A stretch of 64,000 nt of DNA from Thauera sp. GDN1 (GTDB lineage: Bacteria; Pseudomonadota; Gammaproteobacteria; Burkholderiales; Rhodocyclaceae): positions 930,001 to 994,000 of the forward strand of contig NZ_CP097870.1 in NCBI RefSeq assembly GCF_029223545.1. The letters are read 5' to 3'. Made by a program: the position numbers and the translations under genes. Under the pieces are notes generated by a model. That model saw nothing but the letters and a program-made list of their open reading frames with translations, searched no databases and had not been told where the DNA came from. Numbering within the stretch: position 1 is the stretch's first letter; every line of letters starts with the position of its first letter. Of the stretch, positions 16,619 to 24,637 are shown piece by piece.

Positions 16619-16953
16619 TCCACGTCCGACGCAATCCGGCGGGAGAGATCATCGCCGCCAGTCGCCAGGCGCCGGAAGACGGCGAGTTCGGCTGGGAGAC
16701 GGTCGATGCCGCCGACCCGGCGCTCGCCGCCTTCGGCAGCGACCTCATGGCCCAGGCGAATCCGCTCAGCGCCTCCGACCTCGGCTTCGTCCGCGTGCTC
16801 GAGGACGTCATCGACCTGCTGATCGCGCGTGGGGTAATCCTGTTCACCGACCTGCCGCCCGCCGCACAGGACAAGCTGATGGAGCGGCGCAACACCCGCG
16901 CCGGGCTCACCGCCCGCCTCAGTCTGCTCGACGACAGGGATGGCCTGATCTGA
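16615..16953 (+). CDS. Conserved small protein of the Lap cluster, unknown function
   Basis: A 112-residue acidic, soluble protein beginning MIHVRRNPAGEIIAAS. It has no signal peptide or membrane helix. A central amphipathic helix (FVRVLEDVIDLLIARGVILFTDL) is followed by a charged helix (AAQDKLMERRNTRAGL). Similar small proteins are often labelled tryptophan synthase beta-like in databases; I see no TrpB motif here and treat that label as misleading. It starts at an ATGA overlap with the pseudo-receiver regulator, so it is co-produced with the Lap export genes. It ends at a strong shared terminator. Confidence 0.75.
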   Translation: MIHVRRNPAGEIIAASRQAPEDGEFGWETVDAADPALAAFGSDLMAQANPLSASDLGFVRVLEDVIDLLIARGVILFTDLPPAAQDKLMERRNTRAGLTARLSLLDDRDGLI

Positions 16954-16956
16954 TCA

Positions 16957-16995
16957 GGCGGCCGGCTTTTCTCCGTTCGGAGAAAGTCGGCCGCC
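16957..16995. terminator. Bidirectional terminator between the Lap operon and lapD
   Basis: A 17-bp stem with one bulge, GGCGGCCGGCTTTTCTCC (16957-16974) / GGAGAAAGTCGGCCGCC (16979-16995), tetraloop GTTC. The symmetrical A/T-containing core gives both directions a hairpin. It sits in the 95-base convergent gap. Confidence 0.85.
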
Positions 16996-17048
16996 CAATG
17001 CGATCCGCATGGCCGGGCTGGCGATGGTATTGACGATCGTCGGCCCGC

Positions 17049-19007
17049 TTAGACAGGAGCTTTGGGTGTCGCCGCAGAGGCCTTCGGTGATTCCGAACTC
17101 GGCGCTGACGCCATGCGCAGCACCGGGCCGGTGACGGCATCGACCCCCAGGCCGGTCAGGCAGCGGTTCTCGGCTTCGGTGCACACGCCTTCGGCGATCG
17201 CGAGCAGGCCGAGGGCATGGGTGAGCGAGCACAGGCTGCGCACGAAGGCCTGGTTGCCCGGCGAGGCGTCGATGTCGCGCACGAAGGCGATGTCGATCTT
17301 CAGGTAGTCGAGGCCGAGCTCGTGCAAGCCGGTGAAGCCGGAGAATTCCCGGCCGCCGTGATCCAGGCCGATGCGGCAGCCCAGCGCGCGCAGCGCGAGG
17401 CACAGGCTGCGGAACTCCACCTGGTGACGCAGCGCTGCAGACTCCTGGACCTCGATCCACAGCCTGCCGGCGAGGCCGGGGTGCCGGCCCAGGGTCTCGT
17501 ACAGGGTGGCGTGGAAGCCGGCGTCGCGCAGCGCGGCCGCCGACAGGTTGATCGCGAGCTCGCGGCCAGGGTTCTGCTCCAGCTGGCGCAGCGCGGCGCG
17601 CAGCACGTGGATGTCGATCGTCGGCAGCAGATCCAGGCGTGCCGCCCACGGCAGGAACTGTGCCGCAGTGCGCAGGTGGCCTTCCAGCAGGAGGCGGACC
17701 GGGGCCTCCTCGTGCACCAGGCTGCCGTCCGCGCGCACCACCGGGAAGGCGGCCAGTTCGAGGTGCCCGGCGTCGAGCGCCGCGCTCAGGCCGGCGCGCC
17801 AGGCGTCGGCGCTGTCGTAGGGCAGCATGGCCTCGGCCGGAGCGCTCTCGATGGCTCCTTCGAGGCCGAGTTCGGCGGCGGCGAGCGCGGCGTCGGCGCG
17901 TGCCAGCACCCGACCCGCTGCCTCGCCCGGCTGGTAGGTGCAGCCGGCGATGCGCAGGCTCGATGCGAGCCCGGCGCCGAGCGCATCCTGCAGTGCACCC
18001 CGCAGTTCGTCGGCCAGGCTCGCCGCTTCGCCAGGACCGCGTGCGAGCAGGGCGAAGTCGCTGGCGTTGAGGCGACCGCACTCGGTGCTGGCCTGGGCGC
18101 GGGCGGCGCCGGCGAGGCTGCTCGCCAGCTTCACCAGCGCCTCGTCCACCGCCTTGCGGCCGAGCCGTTGGTTGAGGGCGTCGAGGTCCGTCACCCGTGC
18201 CAGCACCAGGCTGCCACCGGCGGCATCGTCGTCGCGGGCCAGCGCGCTGTCGAGCTGGCGCAGGAACTGGGCGCGGTTGAACAGGCCGGTGAGCTCGTCG
18301 TGCTCGACCTGGCGGCGCAGCGCCTCCAGCCGTTGTGTCTCGTCCTCGAGCAGCTTGCGGATGTGTCCGGAGAGCGCGTTCATCGCCCGCACCACGCTGC
18401 GGAACTCGGCGGTCGCCGGTTCCGGGACGGTGGTGAAGCGACGCTCGCCGATGTCGCGGGCCTGGGCGACCATCGCCTTGAGCGGCCGGGTGATCAGGTG
18501 CAGGGCCAGGGTGCCGATCGCGCCGCACACCAGCGCGACGCCGAGCAGCCAGGCGAGCAGCCGACCGGTGCCCGCCCACAGCGACGCGTAGGCGTAACGG
18601 TCGTGGCTGTCGACGGTCAGCGTGCCGTACTGCCGCCAGCCGTCCTGCACCTGGGCGACGCCGGGCTGGGTGGAAATGGGGGCCAGACGCACGAACCAGG
18701 CCGGCACCTCCGGCGGAAGCGCGGGCTGGCTGCGCTCGGCCAGGGTGCTGCCATCGGGGCCGACCAGGCGGATCAGGCGATAGTGGCCGGTGTCGAACTG
18801 CGCCGCGATCTGCAGTTCCACCGTCACCGGATCCTTGTCGAGCTGCGACAGCGACAGCGCGAGTGCGCCGGCGTTGTCGATGTTCTTCACCCGGAGTTCC
18901 TGCTCGAGGTATTGGCGCGCATTCTCCAGACTCACCGTCAGCGCGCCGCCGAGGGCGATCGCGGTGACGAGGAGGATGGCGATCCAGAGCTGTTTGGTCA
19001 GGGTCAT
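17049..19007 (-). CDS. lapD: LapD-type c-di-GMP receptor, degenerate GGDEF and EAL domains
   Basis: Inside-out signalling receptor of 652 residues. Transmembrane helices at 7-27 and 148-170 bracket a periplasmic LapD/MoxY-type output domain; HAMP at 171-222; GGDEF-like domain at about 235-385; EAL-like domain at about 405-635. The catalytic signatures are lost: GGDEF is NASDF (314-318) and EAL is EAP (434-436), so it should bind rather than make or break c-di-GMP. In the known Pseudomonas system c-di-GMP-bound LapD sequesters the protease LapG and keeps the adhesin on the surface. LapG is encoded 25 bases upstream in the same direction. Confidence 0.92.
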   Translation of the reverse strand: MTLTKQLWIAILLVTAIALGGALTVSLENARQYLEQELRVKNIDNAGALALSLSQLDKDPVTVELQIAAQFDTGHYRLIRLVGPDGSTLAERSQPALPPEVPAWFVRLAPISTQPGVAQVQDGWRQYGTLTVDSHDRYAYASLWAGTGRLLAWLLGVALVCGAIGTLALHLITRPLKAMVAQARDIGERRFTTVPEPATAEFRSVVRAMNALSGHIRKLLEDETQRLEALRRQVEHDELTGLFNRAQFLRQLDSALARDDDAAGGSLVLARVTDLDALNQRLGRKAVDEALVKLASSLAGAARAQASTECGRLNASDFALLARGPGEAASLADELRGALQDALGAGLASSLRIAGCTYQPGEAAGRVLARADAALAAAELGLEGAIESAPAEAMLPYDSADAWRAGLSAALDAGHLELAAFPVVRADGSLVHEEAPVRLLLEGHLRTAAQFLPWAARLDLLPTIDIHVLRAALRQLEQNPGRELAINLSAAALRDAGFHATLYETLGRHPGLAGRLWIEVQESAALRHQVEFRSLCLALRALGCRIGLDHGGREFSGFTGLHELGLDYLKIDIAFVRDIDASPGNQAFVRSLCSLTHALGLLAIAEGVCTEAENRCLTGLGVDAVTGPVLRMASAPSSESPKASAATPKAPV

Positions 19008-19032
19008 GATGGATATGCCTTCGGGTAGTGCG

Positions 19033-19743
19033 TCAGGGGGTCAAGTGCAGGCCCTCGCGCCGCATGCGGTCGAGGACGTCGCGCCAGCGCGACAGACGGG
19101 CGCTGGAGTCCGCCGTGGTCCGGTTGCCCACCCACAGGCCCTCGGCGTTGAAGCTGAAGACCGGGAACAGGTCCGGCCGCCGGCCGGCGGGGCGGATCTC
19201 GCCGATCAGGTTGTCGAGCACCAGCGGTTCGGCATCGGGCGTGGGAAAGTAGCCGAGCACCATGTGGGCCTGGGACTGGCTGCTGCGCGGGCCACCGATG
19301 CGTGCGCGCACGTAGATCAGGCGCAGCTGGCTGTCGGGGACGCCGAGCAGGCGCAGGCTGATGTACTTGGCGATGGCGAAGTCCTCGCAGTCGCCCGCGC
19401 CCTCGCCGAGGGTCTCCAGCGGCGTGGCCCAGTAGTCGGACTGCTTCCAGACCACGCTGTCGTCGTCGAAGTGAAGCTGGCGGTTGAGGAGGGTGTTGAT
19501 CCGCTCGAGCTGCTCCGGCGGGGGCAGTGACTGGACTTCGGCGAGCACCCGCTGCCAGTCGCCGACCCTGCGCGCGCCTTGGGCGCCGTAGCGTGATTCC
19601 GCCAGGCCGTGCAGATGGTCGAGCTCCGGCATCGCCAGCACGAAGCGTGCGCCGATGGCGAACAGCACGGCGCACAGCCCGCCGGCGAGCCGGTACAGGC
19701 CGGAGAAGCGGCGTTGCGCGGGGAGGGAGAGGCTGATGGACAT
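19033..19743 (-). CDS. lapG: LapG-type periplasmic cysteine protease (transglutaminase-like)
   Basis: A 236-residue bacterial transglutaminase-like cysteine protease. N-terminal hydrophobic segment at 17-37 exports it to the periplasm. Catalytic triad visible as C119 (GAGDCEDFA), H160 (SQAHMVLGY) and D177 (LVLDNL). D118 and E120 flanking the cysteine correspond to the calcium-binding acidic residues described for Legionella LapG. It cleaves the N-terminal region of the surface adhesin when released by LapD, freeing cells from the surface. First gene of a lapG-lapD unit, divergent from the lapE-type gene. Confidence 0.93.
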   Translation of the reverse strand: MSISLSLPAQRRFSGLYRLAGGLCAVLFAIGARFVLAMPELDHLHGLAESRYGAQGARRVGDWQRVLAEVQSLPPPEQLERINTLLNRQLHFDDDSVVWKQSDYWATPLETLGEGAGDCEDFAIAKYISLRLLGVPDSQLRLIYVRARIGGPRSSQSQAHMVLGYFPTPDAEPLVLDNLIGEIRPAGRRPDLFPVFSFNAEGLWVGNRTTADSSARLSRWRDVLDRMRREGLHLTP

Positions 19744-19983
19744 CGCGGGCCTGTGTGGGCGTGGACCGCATTATCCGGGATCGCGCTCGACCCTGTCGTG
19801 CGCTAGTCCTCGCTGCCACGCAAGTGGCGCACCGTCACGGCCTTTGTGCACCGTACCGTTAGCTAGTTCGCGGTCGCGCGGCCGATGCGGCTGTTACCAT
19901 TTTCATAAATTCAACCGGCCACCCTGCTCGGGTGTCACGTTCGGCCCGTGCCGGAGCCCACCACAATTTGCATCGGAGCACCC
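19744..19983. other. Divergent intergenic region lapG / lapE
   Basis: 240 bases without a gene. It must hold the promoters for lapG-lapD and the outer-membrane factor. A CATAAAT stretch near 19904-19910 could be a -10 element for the rightward gene, but no -35 with correct spacing is clear. No strong palindrome seen. Confidence 0.4.
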
Positions 19984-21426
19984 ATGAAAACCGTTCGCAC
20001 CCTTGTCTGTCTCGCCGTGCTGTCCGCCATCCAGGTGGCGCCGGTGCAGGCCGCCCCCGACGCCCTCCGCGATGCGGCGCGCAAGGCGGTGGTGAGCAAT
20101 CCCGAAGTGCAGGCGCGCTGGCACGCCTTCCGGGCTGCCGAGGCCGAGCGCGACGTCGCCCGCGGCGGCTATCTGCCGGAGATCGACGTGATCGGCAGCG
20201 TGGGCCGCGAGCGCCTGAAGCGGCCGCAGGAGGATGCCGATACCTACACCCATCGCAACGCCACGCTGTCGCTCAACCAGATGGTGTATGACGGCTTCTT
20301 CACCCGCAGCGAGGTGTCGCGCCTGGGCTATGCCCGCCTGGTGCGCTACTACGAGCTGGTCGATGCCGCCGAGGGTGCGGCGCTGGAAGCCGTCCGTGCC
20401 TATGTCGACGTGCTCCGCTATCGCGAGCTGGCGCGGCTGGCCCAGGACAACTACGTGCAGCACCGCCAGGTGCACGACCAGATCGGCGAGCGCGCGGATG
20501 CGGGCGTGGGGCGCCGGGTTGACCTCGAGCAGGCGAGCGGTCGTCTCGCGCTGGCCGAGTCGAACCTGCTCACCGAGACCTCGAACCTGTACGACGTCAG
20601 TGCGCGTTACCTGCGCGTGATCGGCGAGGATCCCGCCGCGGTGCTGCCGCCCCTGGGCGAGCGGCTGGGGGCGGGCGAAATGCCGGCCGACATCAACGCC
20701 GCGCTGCGCGAGGCGCTCAACCTGAGCCCGATGCTCAACGCCGCGGTGGAGAACGTCCGCGCCGGACAGGCCGAGATCGAGGCCCGCCGCGCCGCCTACC
20801 ATCCGCGTGTCGACCTGCGTGCCCGCCAGGCGCTCGATCGCAACCTCGACGGCGTGTCCGGCAATACCCGCGAGGGCGTGGTCGAGCTGGTGATGAGCTA
20901 CAACATCTTCCGCGGCGGTTCCGACGATGCCCGCATGCGCCAGGCGGCCGAGGGCCTGAACCAGGCCAAGGACCTGCGCGAGAAGGCCTGCCGCGACCTG
21001 CGCCAGACCCTGTCGATCGCCTACAACGACTCGCAGCGGCTCAAGGAACAGCTCGGCTATCTCGACCAGCACCAGTTGTCGATCGCGAAGGCGCGCGAGG
21101 CCTACCGTCGGCAGTTCGACATCGGCCAGCGCACCCTGCTCGACCTGCTCGATACCGAGAACGAGTACTTCCAGGCCCGTCGTGCCTACGTCAATGCGGT
21201 GTACGACCAGCGCATCGCCGAGGCGCGCACGCTTGCCGGCATCGGCCGTCTGATGCCCGCGCTCGAGGTCGCGCGCGAGGATCTGCCGAGCGGGCCTGCG
21301 CTCGGCCAGGATCGCGCCGGCATCGACCCTGAGTCGGTGTGCCCGCCGGATGCGCCGGTGCCGCTGCAGGTCGACAAGGAGGCCGTGTTCGCGGAGGCCA
21401 TGCGCCAGGGGGGCGCTGGCCGCTGA
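19984..21426 (+). CDS. lapE: TolC-family outer-membrane channel of the Lap exporter, LapE-type
   Basis: Outer-membrane exit duct, 480 residues. Signal peptide 1-23 (PVQA cut). The body is the duplicated outer-membrane efflux protein fold, with long helices and the strand pairs YLPEIDVIGSVGRERLK and YHPRVDLRARQALDRN. The helical region ends FDIGQRTLLDLLDTENEYFQARRAY, a typical type I secretion TolC signature. ATG at 19984 follows GGAG at good spacing. With LapB and LapC it completes the secretion channel; being encoded apart but in the same cluster makes a dedicated role likely. Confidence 0.92.
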   Translation: MKTVRTLVCLAVLSAIQVAPVQAAPDALRDAARKAVVSNPEVQARWHAFRAAEAERDVARGGYLPEIDVIGSVGRERLKRPQEDADTYTHRNATLSLNQMVYDGFFTRSEVSRLGYARLVRYYELVDAAEGAALEAVRAYVDVLRYRELARLAQDNYVQHRQVHDQIGERADAGVGRRVDLEQASGRLALAESNLLTETSNLYDVSARYLRVIGEDPAAVLPPLGERLGAGEMPADINAALREALNLSPMLNAAVENVRAGQAEIEARRAAYHPRVDLRARQALDRNLDGVSGNTREGVVELVMSYNIFRGGSDDARMRQAAEGLNQAKDLREKACRDLRQTLSIAYNDSQRLKEQLGYLDQHQLSIAKAREAYRRQFDIGQRTLLDLLDTENEYFQARRAYVNAVYDQRIAEARTLAGIGRLMPALEVAREDLPSGPALGQDRAGIDPESVCPPDAPVPLQVDKEAVFAEAMRQGGAGR

Positions 21427-21447
21427 CGCCGGTTCGCCCGCATCTCC

Positions 21448-21472
21448 CGACGCCCGCTCCGAGCGGGCGTCG
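21448..21472. terminator. Terminator between lapE and the crotonase gene
   Basis: Stem CGACGCCCGCT / AGCGGGCGTCG with a 3-nt loop, followed by TCGTTT on the plus strand. It separates two convergent genes. Confidence 0.8.
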
Positions 21473-21495
21473 TCGTTTACCGCGCCGGCGACCGT

Positions 21496-22278
21496 TCAGC
21501 AGCCCTTGAACCGCGGGGGGCGCTTGGCGAGGAAGGCATCCAGACCCTCGCGATAGTCCTCGGTTGCGAGGAAGTCGAAGGCGGCGCGTTTCTCCGCCGC
21601 GCTCAGCGGCGCGCCGGTCATCAGCCGTCTCACCCACTGCTTGTGCCAGCGCGCCACCAGCGGCGCACCGGCGCAGATGCGCGCGGCACAGGCGGCGGCT
21701 TCCTCGAATACCTTCTCGTCATCCACCACGCGGGAGAGCAGGCCTTTCTGCAGCGCCTCGCGCGCGGACAGGATGCGGCCCTCGAGCAGGATTTCCAGCA
21801 CCACCGCCGGCCCCACCAGCGCGAGCAGGCCGGCCATCTCGCCGGGATACATCGAGAAGCCGAGGCGGTTGATCGGCGCGCCGAAACGCGCGGACTCGCC
21901 GGCGATGCGGATGTCGCAGCAGCCGGCGATCTCCAGTCCGCCGCCGACGCAGGCGCCGCGGATGGCGGCCACGGTAGGGACGGCGCATTCGCGGATCGCG
22001 TCCAGCGCGCTGGCGACCAGATCCTCGTGGTAGTGCAGCGCGTCGTCGACCGTGGCGCGCACGCGCAGGAATTCCTCGATGTCGCCGCCGGCGGCAAAGG
22101 CTTCCTCGCCGGCGCCGCGCAGGATCACGCAGCGCACGCCGTCGGTGTCCGCGATCTGCCGCATGGCCGACGACAGGCCGCGCCACATCGCGGCGTTCAC
22201 CGCATTGAGCTTGGCCGGATTGTGCAGCGTGACGGTGGCGAGTCCGGCACTGATTTCGAGGTCGATACGTGTGGTCAT
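21496..22278 (-). CDS. Enoyl-CoA hydratase/isomerase (crotonase) family protein
   Basis: Cytosolic 260-residue crotonase. The oxyanion-hole elements are visible: AAGGDIEEF (about 63-71) and the signature IRGACVGGGLEIAGCCDIRIA (about 104-124, with E114). The second catalytic acid region reads GFSMYPGEMAGL, not the usual hydratase pattern, so the reaction (hydration, isomerisation, or other crotonase chemistry) is open. I chose ATG at 22278 (MTTRID); upstream in-frame ATGs would add an AT-rich, non-family leader. Its divergent neighbours carry acetate uptake genes, so an acyl-CoA role fits. Confidence 0.85.
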   Translation of the reverse strand: MTTRIDLEISAGLATVTLHNPAKLNAVNAAMWRGLSSAMRQIADTDGVRCVILRGAGEEAFAAGGDIEEFLRVRATVDDALHYHEDLVASALDAIRECAVPTVAAIRGACVGGGLEIAGCCDIRIAGESARFGAPINRLGFSMYPGEMAGLLALVGPAVVLEILLEGRILSAREALQKGLLSRVVDDEKVFEEAAACAARICAGAPLVARWHKQWVRRLMTGAPLSAAEKRAAFDFLATEDYREGLDAFLAKRPPRFKGC

Positions 22279-22310
22279 GCGCAGGCGGCTTTTCAATAAA
22301 TAAAATTTTT

Positions 22311-22328
22311 CCATACGGACATGTATGG
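22311..22328. promoter_or_regulatory. Inverted repeat upstream of the acetate permease operon
   Basis: CCATAC-N6-GTATGG, a perfect 6-bp repeat in an AT-rich island (22293-22350) that is unlike the surrounding sequence. It lies between the crotonase start (22278) and the DUF485 gene. A regulator-binding site for one or both divergent units is likely; which regulator is unknown. No confident -35/-10 pair found in the 165-base gap. Confidence 0.4.
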
Positions 22329-22443
22329 AGTCTTGTGAATGATATATCATCCGCCCGATCGACACGCCGCGTCAGACGGACCGGTCGACAGGAGGAGGGT
22401 GGAGGCTAGCGTTTCTGCGTTGCTTATCCATGGGAGGGAGAAA

Positions 22444-22764
22444 GTGTCTAGCTCGATGTATGCGCACATCAGGCGCAATCCGCGGTTCGCGGAACTGGTG
22501 GCCAAGCGGACCCGCTTCGCGGGCATCCTCGCGGCGATCGTGTTGATCGTCTTCTACGGCTTCGTGCTGCTCGTGGCGTTCGCGCCCGAGCTCATCGGCA
22601 AGCGTCTGTTCGAGGGCAGCAACCTGACCTTCGGCATCCTGGCCGGCCTGCTGCAGTTCATCTTCTTCTGGGTCCTGACCCTGGTGTACGTCCGCCGCGC
22701 CAATGGCGAGTTCGACGACATCAACAAGGAACTGGTCAAGGCCGCGTGGAAGGAGGAGAAATGA
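22444..22764 (+). CDS. yjcH: DUF485 membrane protein, ActP partner (YjcH-type)
   Basis: A 106-residue protein with two transmembrane helices (about 24-47 and 60-84: [19 protein letters not shown] and [23 protein letters not shown]), then a charged C-terminus. Start taken as GTG at 22444, 5 bases after GGGAGGGAG; an ATG at 22458 minus frame offset (22456) is the in-frame alternative. It overlaps the ActP start (ATGATGA), the usual yjcH-actP arrangement for acetate and short monocarboxylate uptake. Confidence 0.9.
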   Translation: MSSSMYAHIRRNPRFAELVAKRTRFAGILAAIVLIVFYGFVLLVAFAPELIGKRLFEGSNLTFGILAGLLQFIFFWVLTLVYVRRANGEFDDINKELVKAAWKEEK

Positions 22765-24443
22765 TGAACGCCCGCATGCACTCCCGTCTCGGCGCCGGCC
22801 TGCTGGCCCTGGCCGCCAGCCCGCTCGCGCTCGCCGCCGGTCCCGCGATGGACGCGGCCGAGAAGCAGCCGCTCAACCTTCACGCAATCGGCATGTTCTT
22901 CGTGTTCGTGCTGATGACCCTGGGCATCACCTACTGGGCGGCCAGCCGCACCAAGTCGACCGCCGACTTCTACACCGCCGGCGGTGGCATCACCGGCTTC
23001 CAGAACGGCCTGGCGATCGCCGGCGACTACATGTCCGCCGCCACGCTGCTCGGTCTCACCGCGATGATGTACGCGCAGGGTGTCGATGCCTACATCTACA
23101 TGCTGTCCTTCTTCGTGGGCTGGCCGATCATCCTGTTCCTGATGGCCGAACGCCTGCGCAACCTGGGCAAGTTCACCTTCGCCGACATCACCGCCTACCG
23201 CCTCGACCAGGGCAAGGTGCGCACGATGGCGGCGGTGAGCTCGCTGACCGTGGTGTGCTTCTACCTCGTCGCGCAGATGGTGGGTGCCGGCCAGCTCATC
23301 AAGCTGCTGTTCGGTCTCGACTACAACATCGCGCTCGTCGTCGTCGGCGCGCTGATGATGGTGTATGTGACCTTCGGCGGCATGGTCGCCACCACCTGGG
23401 TGCAGATCATCAAGGCCTGCATGCTCCTGGTCGGCGGCACCGCGGTCGGCCTGCTCGCGTTCAGCCAGTTCGGCTTCTCGTTCGACGAGCTGACCACGCG
23501 TGCGATGGAAGTGCACAAGCTGGGTGAGAAGCTGCTCAACCCCGGCAGCCTGCTCGCCGACCCGGTCACCGCGATCTCGCTCGGCCTCGGCCTGATGTTC
23601 GGCACCGCCGGCCTGCCGCACATCCTGATGCGCTTCTTCACCGTGACCGACGCCAAGGAAGCGCGCAAGTCCGTGCTCTACGCCTCGGGCATCGTCGCCT
23701 ACTTCTTCAACGTCATCGCCATCATGGGTCTGTGCGCGATCATCATCGTCGGCCAGAACCCGCAGTTCTTCGAAGGCGGACAGATCGGCGGCAAGGTCAT
23801 CGGCGGCGGCAACATGATCGCCATGCACCTGGCCAATGCGGTCGGCGGCAACCTGCTCCTCGGCTTCCTGTCGGCGGTGGCCTTCGCGACCATCCTCGCG
23901 GTGGTGGCGGGCCTGGCGCTGGCCGGTGCCTCGGCGATCTCGCACGACATCTACTCGCGCGTCATCATGAAGGGCAAGGCCAACGAAGCCACCGAACTGA
24001 AGGTGTCGAAGTTCGCCACCATCGGCCTGGGCGTGGTCGCGGTCCTGCTCGGCATGGCCTTCGAGAAGATGAACATCGCGTTCATGGTCGCGCTCGCCTT
24101 CGGCGTGGCGGCTTCGGCCAACTTCCCGGTGCTGATCCTGTCGATGTACTGGAAGGGCCTCACCACCAAGGGCGCTCTGGTGGGCGGCTACTCCGGCCTG
24201 GCCAGCGCGGTGCTGTTCGTGCTGCTGTCCAAGTCGGTGTGGGTGGATGTGCTGGGCAACGCTTCGGCGATCTTCCCCTACACCCAGCCGGCGCTGTTCT
24301 CGATGCCGATCGCCTTCTTCATGACCTGGCTGTTCTCCACGCTCGACAAGAGCAAGGTGGCCGAGGCCGAGAAGGAAGCCTTCGAGGACCAGTACGTGCG
24401 CGCCCAGACCGGCGTCGGTGCCGCGACCGCCTCGTCGCACTGA
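22761..24443 (+). CDS. actP: Cation:acetate symporter ActP (sodium:solute symporter family)
   Basis: Inner-membrane symporter, 560 residues, with an N-terminal cleavable-looking segment (SPLALAAG near 25-31) and about 13 transmembrane helices. Family motifs seen: [27 protein letters not shown] at 73-99 and [12 protein letters not shown] around 280. It imports acetate and related short-chain acids (glyoxylate, propionate in some species). Two ATGs in tandem (22761, 22764) follow AAGGAGGAG; the first overlaps the DUF485 stop. Ends before a strong terminator at 24478-24512. Confidence 0.93.
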   Translation: MMNARMHSRLGAGLLALAASPLALAAGPAMDAAEKQPLNLHAIGMFFVFVLMTLGITYWAASRTKSTADFYTAGGGITGFQNGLAIAGDYMSAATLLGLTAMMYAQGVDAYIYMLSFFVGWPIILFLMAERLRNLGKFTFADITAYRLDQGKVRTMAAVSSLTVVCFYLVAQMVGAGQLIKLLFGLDYNIALVVVGALMMVYVTFGGMVATTWVQIIKACMLLVGGTAVGLLAFSQFGFSFDELTTRAMEVHKLGEKLLNPGSLLADPVTAISLGLGLMFGTAGLPHILMRFFTVTDAKEARKSVLYASGIVAYFFNVIAIMGLCAIIIVGQNPQFFEGGQIGGKVIGGGNMIAMHLANAVGGNLLLGFLSAVAFATILAVVAGLALAGASAISHDIYSRVIMKGKANEATELKVSKFATIGLGVVAVLLGMAFEKMNIAFMVALAFGVAASANFPVLILSMYWKGLTTKGALVGGYSGLASAVLFVLLSKSVWVDVLGNASAIFPYTQPALFSMPIAFFMTWLFSTLDKSKVAEAEKEAFEDQYVRAQTGVGAATASSH

Positions 24444-24477
24444 TCGCCCCGTCCGGCGCCTGGCGCGCCGAACCCCG

Positions 24478-24512
24478 AAACCCGCCCCGCGCGCCGCGCC
24501 GGGCGGGTTTTT
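24478..24512 (+). terminator. Intrinsic terminator of the actP operon
   Basis: Stem AAACCCGCC (24478-24486) / GGCGGGTTT (24502-24510) with a GC-rich loop, followed by a T run. Classical rho-independent form. Confidence 0.88.
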
Positions 24513-24637
24513 CGTTCACCGGACACGCAGGGCGGCGGGTCCCCGGCTGCAACGCCCGCAGGTGGCGGATGGTAGACTCGACCGTCATGCCCCGTGGTTT
24601 TGCCTTCCGGCGGGACCTTCCTCCCAAAGGAGTCGTC

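Noticed and set aside
16615..16953. Tryptophan synthase beta fragment
   Set aside because: At 112 residues there is no PLP-lysine motif or other TrpB signature; the common label seems to be propagated misannotation.
18790..19530. Long open frames antisense to lapD/lapG and many other genes
   Set aside because: High GC content keeps alternative frames open. These products are Ala/Arg/Gly-rich, lack motifs, and lie opposite to clearly assigned proteins.
22380..22440. Sigma54 (-24/-12) promoter in front of yjcH-actP
   Set aside because: A GG...GC pair can be found (TGGAGGCTAGCGTTTCTGC) but the spacing and flanks do not match the consensus.
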